The notes under the pieces are model-generated. The model made no database searches. It worked only from the letters and a program-made list of their open reading frames with translations, and was not told the origin of the DNA. A stretch of 47,100 nucleotides of DNA from Bifidobacterium breve (lineage in GTDB: Bacteria > Actinomycetota > Thermoleophilia > Solirubrobacterales > Solirubrobacteraceae), in contig CAMDLG010000002.1 in the NCBI GenBank assembly GCA_945901565.1, forward strand, positions 1 through 47,100, read 5' to 3'. Both the position numbers and the translations under genes were made by a program. Shown one piece after another: positions 39,850 to 47,100 of this stretch. The first letter of the stretch is position 1, and every line of letters begins with the position of its first letter.

Positions 39850-40853
39850 GCGCGAGCGATCCACTGGTCGAGGTCCGCGACCTCGAGATGCATTTTCCGC
39901 TTACGCGAGGCGTTATCTTCCAACGCCAGTACGGCGCCGTGCGCGCCGTTGACGGAGTCTCGTTCAGCGTCGCCCGCGGCGAGACCTTCGGCATAGTTGG
40001 TGAATCAGGCTGCGGCAAGAGCACTACCGGCAGGCTGATCATGCGGCTGCTCGAGCCGACCGCTGGCCAGGTCTTCTTCGAGGGCCAAGAGATCACGAAC
40101 CTTGATCGCCGCCAGCTTGCGACGCTGCGACGTGACGCACAGATGGTCTTCCAGGATCCGTACTCGTCGCTCAATCCGCGTAAAACGGTCGGTTCGATCA
40201 TCGCCGAGCCGTTCATCATCCATCGTGAGGCGCGCGAGGCCAACGAGCGGCGCAAGGAGGTCCGTGAGCTGATGGACCGCGTTGGTCTCAACCCCGAGCA
40301 CTACAACCGCTACCCGCACCAGTTCTCCGGCGGTCAGCGTCAGCGGATTGGTGTTGCGCGGGCGATCGCACTGAAGCCGAAGCTGCTCGTTGCCGATGAG
40401 CCTGTCTCCGCGCTCGACGTTTCAATTCAGGCACAGATCATCAACTTGCTGCAGGATCTTCAGAGCGAACTTGGGCTGACGTTGATCTTCATCGCCCATG
40501 ACCTCAGCGTCGTGCGGCACATGTGCGACCGGATTGCCGTGATGTACCTCGGCAAGGTCGTTGAGCTGGCCGAGTCGGAGCGTTGCTTCTCGCAGCCGCG
40601 CCATCCGTATACGGGGGCGCTACTCGCTTCGGTGCCGGTACCCGACCCTTCGATCTCGGCCGCTGGCCGCCGGCCGGTGCTGAAGGGCGACGTCCCATCG
40701 CCAAGCGCACCGCCGCCTGGTTGCCGCTTCCACACTCGCTGCCCAAAGGCGCAGTCTCTCTGCTCGCAAGAGGAGCCGCCGCTGACGGAGATGCCGGGCG
40801 GCTCTCTGGCCGCCTGCCACTTCCCGCTCGAGGGCTACTCGTCGTCTTCGTAG
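39846..40853 (+). CDS. oligopeptide ABC transporter ATPase (DppF/OppF)
   Basis: [90 protein letters not shown]. Confidence 0.96.
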
Positions 40854-41449
40854 AGCGATTCGCGCGCGACCTCACGGCCGCCGCCGTCAAAGCATGCGAT
40901 CTCGAGCATGTCGCCGCGGTAATCATCGGGTGCTAGCAGCGTGAAGCGGTCGTCAACCAACTCGCATTGATCTACACAAAGGTCTGCCAGCTCGGCGGTC
41001 GCGATCTTTGCGTCGACGCCGACCGGGCGACCCCACACGAGCGTCATCGCGGCTACCGAATCAGTTTCGCCGCGCCATGAGCCGATGACTTCCTCACAAA
41101 GATCGATAGTCCAGTCGGGGTTGTCAGCGGCCGTCTGCGCAGTGACATCGGCCACTGCTTTTAGGTCTTCGCCGCCTGCCTCGTTGCGCAGGTGAGCAAC
41201 GTATCCAAAGACTTCAAGTCCGTTAGAGGTCGTGGCTACGGCCGGGATGTAACTACGACCGTGCCAAGTGCGATCCGGGAACCAGGCGATCTCGCCGATC
41301 TGGCCTAGCTCTTCGCCTTCATCGGGCTCGATCGAAGCGCAGGCGTCGATAAAAACTTGCTGGAGCTTTAGCGCCCAGCGGCCGGAGGGGAGGTGTTCAT
41401 GTGGGGGCTCGGCCGCGAAGCGCGGCACGAGTCTAGGTTCAGGAGCCAT
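40835..41449 (-). CDS. conserved hypothetical protein
   Basis: 204-aa ORF with non-shadow composition ([52 protein letters not shown]); no family recognised. Confidence 0.7.
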   Translation of the reverse strand: MAPEPRLVPRFAAEPPHEHLPSGRWALKLQQVFIDACASIEPDEGEELGQIGEIAWFPDRTWHGRSYIPAVATTSNGLEVFGYVAHLRNEAGGEDLKAVADVTAQTAADNPDWTIDLCEEVIGSWRGETDSVAAMTLVWGRPVGVDAKIATAELADLCVDQCELVDDRFTLLAPDDYRGDMLEIACFDGGGREVARESLYEDDE

Positions 41450-41494
41450 CAGGGGAGCTTCGCAGGAGCGCTCGTTTTAGGTCGCGCGGGCGCA

Positions 41495-41920
41495 TCATCG
41501 CGACTCGGTCTCGAGCATCAGCGTGACCGGACCATCGTTGACGAGTTCGACTTCCATCGCGGCGCCAAAGATGCCGCGCTTGGCATCAAGTTGCTGGCAG
41601 AAGCGCTCGTAGAGGGGCTCCGCTAGCTGCGGTGGCGCCGCTCCGGTGAAGCTCGGGCGGTTGCCTTTGCTGGTGCTGGCGTAAAGCGTGAACTGGCTAA
41701 CGCAGAGCACTTCACGCTCGCCCAGCGGTTCGCTCATCTTCCCTTCGGCGTCGTCGAAGATTCGTAGCGCGCGGACCTTCTCAGCAAGTCGCTCGCAGCA
41801 CTCTTGATCGTCGTCTGGGCCTACTCCCAGCAGGACGCAGAGTCCGGCGCCAATCGCGCCGACTGTTTCGCCGTCCACTCGAACCGATGCGCTGCTCACA
41901 CGCTGTACTAAGGCCCGCAT
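41495..41920 (-). CDS. dtd: D-aminoacyl-tRNA deacylase
   Basis: MRALVQRVSSASVRVDGETVGAIGAGLCVLLGVGPDD, VLCVSQFTLYASTSKGNRPSFTGAAPP, NDGPVTLMLETE. Confidence 0.96.
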   Translation of the reverse strand: MRALVQRVSSASVRVDGETVGAIGAGLCVLLGVGPDDDQECCERLAEKVRALRIFDDAEGKMSEPLGEREVLCVSQFTLYASTSKGNRPSFTGAAPPQLAEPLYERFCQQLDAKRGIFGAAMEVELVNDGPVTLMLETESR

Positions 41921-41949
41921 GAGCCGCAGCCTACAGCCAGCCGGTCAGC

Positions 41950-42879
41950 CTACAGCCCGCCGGCGAGTTCGACGACGCCCGCGGCAACGACGACGATCGC
42001 CGTGCTCCAAGCGATTGCGCCGACGATGATCTTGAGGTCGAGCCCGAAGATGTGGCCAACGGCAAGGCCGGTGATGCCGCTCGCCATCCCCGCCTGGATC
42101 AGAAAAGCCGAGGGAACTTCGATCACGAAACTGGAGAGGCCGAGCATCAAGCCGGGGGCAATCAACAGCCTTAGCGCTAGCGCTGTCAAGACCGGCGCTG
42201 TTAGCTCGGGCGGAAAGATCCTTGTTCCCTCTTGGTCGTGTTCAAGCATCAGGTTGACGCCGACGGCGAAGAAGCCAAGTGGCGCTATCGCAACGGCCAT
42301 GACTGTCGCGATCTCGCGTGCCCATTCGGGGCTGAGCCAGTTCGGCGCAAAAACCGCAGCGATCAGCGCAATTAGTGCCGGGTTGCGCGTGAAGAAGGTC
42401 TTTGTCCGTTCGCGTGCGCCTTCACCGGCGCGCGTTCCGAAAGCGGCTCCGATCGCAAAGCCTCCAATCAGTGCGATCGGTGCCGTCACGGTTGTGTCGT
42501 AGGCGACAGCGACACCGATTGAGTCGTTGCCAAGCAGCAGCGCGATTAGCGGGATTCCGAGGTAGCCGGTGTTCGCGAGGCCGACGGCGATCATGATTGC
42601 CCCCGTTCCAGCACGTGGCAGTTTCAAGAGGCGCGAGCCGATAAACCAAGCCAGCGTGATCACGACAATCCGCTCGGTCCAACCGAAGACGATTCCGGCG
42701 CCGAGCCCGGTCGTTAGCTTCAGGTGGCTGACTGTGAAGAAGACGACGAGCGGAATCGCGACGTAAGCGAGGATGTCGAGCACCTTGCGTGAAAGGTTGA
42801 GGGCGCCTTCGCCCCAGCGCCGCTCGGAGCCGACGCCGATCAACAATGCCAGCAGACTTGCAAGCGCGATCGCGATCAC
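41950..42879 (-). CDS. AEC (auxin efflux carrier)-family transporter
   Basis: About 10 hydrophobic segments; GLANTGYLGIPLIALLLGND and LAPLGFFAVGVNL motifs typical of AEC permeases. Confidence 0.87.
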   Translation of the reverse strand: MIAIALASLLALLIGVGSERRWGEGALNLSRKVLDILAYVAIPLVVFFTVSHLKLTTGLGAGIVFGWTERIVVITLAWFIGSRLLKLPRAGTGAIMIAVGLANTGYLGIPLIALLLGNDSIGVAVAYDTTVTAPIALIGGFAIGAAFGTRAGEGARERTKTFFTRNPALIALIAAVFAPNWLSPEWAREIATVMAVAIAPLGFFAVGVNLMLEHDQEGTRIFPPELTAPVLTALALRLLIAPGLMLGLSSFVIEVPSAFLIQAGMASGITGLAVGHIFGLDLKIIVGAIAWSTAIVVVAAGVVELAGGL

Positions 42880-42892
42880 TGCCTGCGGCCCC

Positions 42893-43324
42893 TCACTGCA
42901 GTTGCTTGCTCATCCAGATGTGCTCTATCCCGGCGTCAGGGAAAGGTTCACCAGAGGCGACGTAGCCGGCCTGTTCGTAGAGCGCTGCTGCGTAGGTCTG
43001 CGCCGCCAAGCTGATCTGTTTGCCGCCGAGCAGCTTTGATTGCTGATCGGCAACGCGGAGCATCTCGCTCGCGATCCCCTCTCGGCGTCGCTCTTTTGCG
43101 ACGACCATCCGCCCGAGCTTGATCGTCATTCCATCAGGCAGTAGGCGACAGGTTGCGACTACCTCCTCGGTGTCGAGCGCGACTAGGTGCGTTGCGTGAT
43201 CGTCAAGGCCATCGATCTCCTCGGCTAGCGGTACACGCTGCTCCTCGACGAAGACGACCATCCGCAGCGCGATCGCTGCGTCAATTTGATCTTGGCTGTC
43301 AGCAACTACAACGCTGAGCGTCAC
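42893..43324 (-). CDS. GNAT-family N-acetyltransferase
   Basis: MVVFVEEQRVPLAEEIDGLDDHATHLVAL, TCRLLPDGMTIKLGRMVVAKERRREGIASEMLRVA, AQTYAAALYEQAGYVASGEPFPDAGIEHIWM. Confidence 0.92.
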   Translation of the reverse strand: MTLSVVVADSQDQIDAAIALRMVVFVEEQRVPLAEEIDGLDDHATHLVALDTEEVVATCRLLPDGMTIKLGRMVVAKERRREGIASEMLRVADQQSKLLGGKQISLAAQTYAAALYEQAGYVASGEPFPDAGIEHIWMSKQLQ

Positions 43325-43914
43325 TTCGCCACCAGTGCGTAGCGGTTGATGTCGGCGTTTAGATCATCTGCTTTGAGGTACGGCCCAGAGTGGACCATCT
43401 GGCGCTTCCCAGAGCGGGAGTAGTAGAGCGTCGACGGAACCCCCGCGAGGTGGTTGGCGTTGAAGAGCTTGCCGTCTGGATCTTCGTAGCTGGGGTAACT
43501 GACGGGGAACTCTTTCAGCAGCCGCTGCGCTGCAGGGACATTGTCCTTGAGGTCAACACCGATGAAGGCGACTTTGCGGCCGCGATCGACAGAGACCTCT
43601 TGGAACACCGGCATCTCTTGGCGGCACGGGCCACACCACGAGGCCCAAACGTTGACGACGACCGGGTACCCCTGCAGCGATTGCAGACGCTCGGCGAGCG
43701 CTTCGGGGCCGCCGCTCAGCAGTTGGCTGGCCTGCGCATGGAGCGAGGCCAGCGGCGCAGGCGCACCGGCCAAGCGGCTGCGCGCCTGGCTCAGTGTTGG
43801 TGCATCGGCGCTGTCGCTTACCTTCGTGCCGTCCTCGCTTGAAGCTTGGTTGAGACCCACTACTACGGCGCCGGTCAGGAGGACGATGGCGGCGGCTATT
43901 GCAGCGATGCGCAT
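43321..43914 (-). CDS. TlpA/ResA-like membrane-anchored thioredoxin-fold protein
   Basis: MRIAAIAAAIVLLTGAVVVGLNQ anchor; VVNVWASWCGPCRQEMPVFQEVS (CGPC); GVPSTLYYSRSG. Start at the internal Met; ORF to 44049. Confidence 0.9.
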   Translation of the reverse strand: MRIAAIAAAIVLLTGAVVVGLNQASSEDGTKVSDSADAPTLSQARSRLAGAPAPLASLHAQASQLLSGGPEALAERLQSLQGYPVVVNVWASWCGPCRQEMPVFQEVSVDRGRKVAFIGVDLKDNVPAAQRLLKEFPVSYPSYEDPDGKLFNANHLAGVPSTLYYSRSGKRQMVHSGPYLKADDLNADINRYALVAK

Positions 43915-43940
43915 TTCTTCAGGATCGCACAACGGTGCTG

Positions 43941-43946
43941 TATAAT
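43941..43946 (+). promoter_or_regulatory. candidate -10 box (TATAAT) upstream of the helicase gene
   Basis: Exact TATAAT in an otherwise GC-rich divergent intergenic region; upstream -35 match (TTCAGG, 17 nt upstream) is weak. Confidence 0.35.
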
Positions 43947-44083
43947 ACGTTGCATACTGCGGCTGTCTCACATTAGAGGCTTCCAGTGTTCGCTCCGGGC
44001 GGTTCCCGGACTGGGGGTGGTGGTGCCAGTAACTTGCGCCGCTTCCCACCTTTTTATTGCTTACGCATGATGGCTAATTCCTA

Positions 44084-46627
44084 GTGGCCCAAGCGGCCGG
44101 ACCGGTACCTACCGGCAAAGAGATAGAGCGCGCTGAAGCGTTCACGCTAGAAAATTTCGTCTATCCAGGCGAGGAGATTGACGTTGCTCTAGCGCCTGGG
44201 TCTCCGCGTGCGCGCGCTCTGGGTTACGCACTTGCTGAGCTCGACGCCGGTGCCAAGCTTCCCTCGACGAAGTGGCGCCGCTCTTGGTCTTTGCTGCTCG
44301 GCCTCGAGCGGGTTCTAAGCGAAGAGGAGCCGCACCTCGCCGACGGCACGGTGCTCAACCCACACCAGGTAGATGCTCTCTCCGGCACGCTGACTGCTCT
44401 GCTTGCCGCCCGCATGAAGGTCGACGAGGTTGAGATTGCCGAACCGGTCTTCGACGTTGATGACGGTCCGGACGACGCGATTGTTACCGACGATGAGGAA
44501 CTCGCTGCCGAGCTTGCGGCGCTCGACGAGGAGCACGCAGAGGACGAGGACGATGAAGACGACGAGGTGATCGAGGAGGTCGAGGTTGAGGTTGACCCAA
44601 TCGAAGCACCCGACGGCACCGATGAGGACATCGACTCCGAGGCGCTCGACGACCCCAACGCCGACAAGCGCTTTTGGTTTGAGCACGCGACAGGAGCCGG
44701 CAAGACAGTTGCCGCGATGGGCTTTGTTGACGCATCGCGCACCGGTGGGATCTTGATCCTCACGCACCGCCGCAACCTCGTTGACCAGTTCAACGAGGAG
44801 ATCCGCACGCGAGGTTATTCGAAGCGGATTTCGGGGCCGCTGCTTGGCGACGAAGGGCTGGAGCTCAGCGGGCCGGTAACGGTTGAGACCTATCAGTGGT
44901 TCGTCCGCAATGCGGGCAACATCTCGAGTGCCTACACGATCGTGATTTGCGATGAGGCTCACACCGCGCTCGGTGAAAAGACGAGTGCTGCGATCCGCGA
45001 GTGGACCGGCCCCGTTTTCATCGGCATGACGGCCACCGGCGCGCTCATTGCGCGCCACGTAACCGACCTGTTCCCAACGCAAACTTCGCGTTTTGATCTG
45101 GCGCAGGCAGCTCGCCGCGGCGTGATCTCGCCGCTGCGTTGTCTTCGAATCCCGCCCGGCCCGGGCGTCCGCACGATCGCCAATGTTCCGCTTCGCAAGG
45201 GCGAAGTTGACGTCGAGTTCGATCAGGAAATGCTGGCTGAGCTGCTCGATCAGACACCGTTCAACATGGCGATCGCAGACCTCTACAAGACGCGCTTCAA
45301 CGGTGTCCCAGGCGTCGTCTACACGGCCGGGGTACAGCACGCTTACAACGTTGCCGAGGCGTTCCGCAATCTCAACATCAAGGCCGAAGCGGTTTCAGGC
45401 GAGACGCCAAAACGGCAACTGGCCGAGATTCTCGCTCGCTACGAGGCCGGTGACATCGATGTTCTCGTCAATGCTCAGCTACTGGCAGAGGGTTGGAATA
45501 GCCCGCGCGCAACCGTCTGCATGCACTTGGCACCGACCGCGTCAAAACGCATCTACCAGCAGCGAGTTGGCCGCGTTACGCGTCGCCACCCAGGCAAGGA
45601 GGCCGGCGTCGTCGTTGATTTCGTCCACCCAGCTACACGCCACGACGATCCCGTTGTGACACTGCACTCGCTGCTCGACCGCGACGTCTACCGCGGCGGT
45701 GCAGTCGTCGTTGGCCCGGTCCGCCGCGGCCGCGGCCGTAGAGTTCGCGTGGAGCGCCGCGTGCTGCCGGTCAGCTCCGGTGAAGAGCGCCGCCACGATG
45801 TCTTTGAACGCGAACTTTGGCGGATTGGCGTTGAGAACCTCGACTACGGCGAGCAGCACATGTGGGCCGCGCTGGCCGGAGCACGCGTCGCGCCAAGCGG
45901 CTGGCGGCGCGCCCGAGCGATGTTGCAGTTCGATCGCAGCGGAGAGCTAAAACGGCGCTTCCTGCTGACCGTCGTTGAGCGCAATGAGCACCCGCCGCTG
46001 CGAATTCGTGCGCTGCAAGAGATTGCCGCGCTGAAGGATCCTGAGGCCTTCGATCTAGCGGTTGAGATGATCGAGCCATGGACTAAGGATCAGCGCCGCG
46101 AAGGTGCAAAGGTCTGCTTGCAAGCATTGGCCGATAAGCGGATTGGTGGCCGTGATCAGGCAACCGGCTGGATCTGGAATCTTGCCGACTACACACGCGA
46201 GCTGCATGAGCAGTACGCCGTTCAACGCTGGCCGGAGACAAAGCGGCTGCTGGGGCTACTCGTCAACTCCTCCGGCGGCGCCCATGCCCGCAACGCGCGC
46301 CGTCTCGTACAGGCGATCCGCGAGCAAGATCGTCGCTTGCAGGTTGCTGTGCTTGCCGCCGCTGTGGCGCATACGCCTGAGGCTGAGGAGGTCTTGCGCG
46401 GTGCTCGAACGCGGCTAGCGCGTAAACCCGGATCCTGCTCACGTGAGCTGCTTCGCAACTTCCCGAAGGGCAAGGCGCGGCGCAATCGAAGTCGCCGTCG
46501 GCGACGTTCCAGTGGTAATGGCGCCAACCGCAGCGGTGCCAGCGCCGCAACTAACCAGAAGCCGCCGGTTGACTCGCCGCCAACTTCTGAACCCGGCGCC
46601 GATAGCGGCTCCGAAGCCGCCGCTTAG
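44084..46627 (+). CDS. SF2 DEAD/DEAH-box helicase with acidic insertion and C-terminal helical/basic region
   Basis: LNPHQVDAL, FEHATGAGKTVAAM (Walker A), VICDEAHTALG (DEAH), GMTATG, GVVYTAGVQHAYNVAEAF, LLAEGWNSPRATVCMHLAPTASKRIYQQRVGRVTRRHPGK (motifs V-VI). GTG start. Confidence 0.9.
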   Translation: MAQAAGPVPTGKEIERAEAFTLENFVYPGEEIDVALAPGSPRARALGYALAELDAGAKLPSTKWRRSWSLLLGLERVLSEEEPHLADGTVLNPHQVDALSGTLTALLAARMKVDEVEIAEPVFDVDDGPDDAIVTDDEELAAELAALDEEHAEDEDDEDDEVIEEVEVEVDPIEAPDGTDEDIDSEALDDPNADKRFWFEHATGAGKTVAAMGFVDASRTGGILILTHRRNLVDQFNEEIRTRGYSKRISGPLLGDEGLELSGPVTVETYQWFVRNAGNISSAYTIVICDEAHTALGEKTSAAIREWTGPVFIGMTATGALIARHVTDLFPTQTSRFDLAQAARRGVISPLRCLRIPPGPGVRTIANVPLRKGEVDVEFDQEMLAELLDQTPFNMAIADLYKTRFNGVPGVVYTAGVQHAYNVAEAFRNLNIKAEAVSGETPKRQLAEILARYEAGDIDVLVNAQLLAEGWNSPRATVCMHLAPTASKRIYQQRVGRVTRRHPGKEAGVVVDFVHPATRHDDPVVTLHSLLDRDVYRGGAVVVGPVRRGRGRRVRVERRVLPVSSGEERRHDVFERELWRIGVENLDYGEQHMWAALAGARVAPSGWRRARAMLQFDRSGELKRRFLLTVVERNEHPPLRIRALQEIAALKDPEAFDLAVEMIEPWTKDQRREGAKVCLQALADKRIGGRDQATGWIWNLADYTRELHEQYAVQRWPETKRLLGLLVNSSGGAHARNARRLVQAIREQDRRLQVAVLAAAVAHTPEAEEVLRGARTRLARKPGSCSRELLRNFPKGKARRNRSRRRRRSSGNGANRSGASAATNQKPPVDSPPTSEPGADSGSEAAA

Positions 46628-47100
46628 CTGACTTCGCCGGTGAGGTGAACCTCCCCGGCGTTCAGAGCAACCTGCTCGCCATCGCTGCACTCGACCAAAA
46701 GCTCGCCGCGATCGTTTATGCCCGAAGCGATGCCGCTCGAAGTTCCATCCTGGCCCTGCCACTCGATCGCCTTCCCGCGTAGCGCGTCGCGCTCCGTCCA
46801 GCGTTGGAGGATCGTCTCGCTCGGTAGAGCAAGTGCTTCCCCCAAGCTTCGCTTGATGCAGTCGACTACTTCGCTGCGTCGGTGTGGCTCCAGGGCGAGT
46901 GTTGCCGGAGGGACTTCGCCCGCCTGCGGCAGCTCAGGGACATCAGGCCCCACGTTGACGCCGATGCCAACGACGCTCCAGCCCTCCTGCGGGCGACCCT
47001 CGCAGAGGATTCCAGCGACCTTTCCAGCGCGGTTGTCAGGGGTGGTCAGAAGAATGTCGTTGGGCCACTTAATCTCCGCATCCGGGCCGCACGCCTCGGC
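46624..47100 (-). CDS. birA: biotin-[acetyl-CoA-carboxylase] ligase, C-terminal part; 5' end beyond the window
   Basis: Minus-strand frame stays open to the window edge: EIKWPNDILLTTPDNRAGKVAGILCEGRPQEGWSVVGIGVNVGPDVPELP...; BirA motif KWPNDIL. The ORF-track start at 46953 is internal. Confidence 0.92.
   Translation of the reverse strand, partial: AEACGPDAEIKWPNDILLTTPDNRAGKVAGILCEGRPQEGWSVVGIGVNVGPDVPELPQAGEVPPATLALEPHRRSEVVDCIKRSLGEALALPSETILQRWTERDALRGKAIEWQGQDGTSSGIASGINDRGELLVECSDGEQVALNAGEVHLTGEVS

Noticed and set aside
44315-45340. 341-aa ORF antisense to the helicase gene
   Set aside because: Frame shadow of a GC-rich gene; the sense frame has complete helicase motifs and the antisense translation has no recognisable domain.
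44084-46627. Helicase considered as part of an anti-phage defence island
   Set aside because: Neighbours are TlpA-like, GNAT and birA genes; no nuclease, methyltransferase, reverse transcriptase or toxin module is adjacent, so a defence role is not supported by context.

Overview
The window is a dense, GC-rich bacterial chromosomal segment. It is probably from the actinobacterial class Thermoleophilia (inferred from protein flavour and gene order, not tested). It holds about 50 genes, almost all core metabolism or information processing. In order: a heme block (hemB, fused AhbA/AhbB-like gene, hemL); a qcrABC cytochrome bc operon next to ubiE/menG and a polyprenyl diphosphate synthase; tatA/tatC; tRNA-Lys; a nucleotide-sugar block; purA; a dnaC-like loader, dnaB, rplI, rpsR, ssb and rpsF replication/ribosome block; an RR-HK-trehalose phosphate synthase-like operon; thiL; infA; a class A PBP; a CPBP protease; an L,D-transpeptidase; pyrE; tRNA-Arg; an opp/dpp transporter; dtd; an AEC permease; a TlpA-like protein; an unusual SF2 helicase; and birA, cut by the window edge. 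I see no CRISPR array, transposon, integrase, prophage or obvious defence island. The best second-look items are: (1) an SF2 helicase with a ~80-residue acidic insertion between the PHQ motif and Walker A, plus a helical and basic C-terminus; (2) a fused siroheme-decarboxylase-like protein between hemB and hemL; (3) a degenerate polyprenyl-synthase-like small protein that, with ubiE and hepT, recalls the Bacillus gerC/hepS-menG-hepT locus interrupted by qcrABC; (4) a DppC permease and a TatC with large insertions; (5) an M28-like membrane protein apparently lacking metal ligands; (6) a 13-bp intra-operon hairpin between oppA and oppB; (7) convergent gene pairs that repeatedly overlap at their 3' ends. 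All family calls come from motif recognition by eye; no database search was run.
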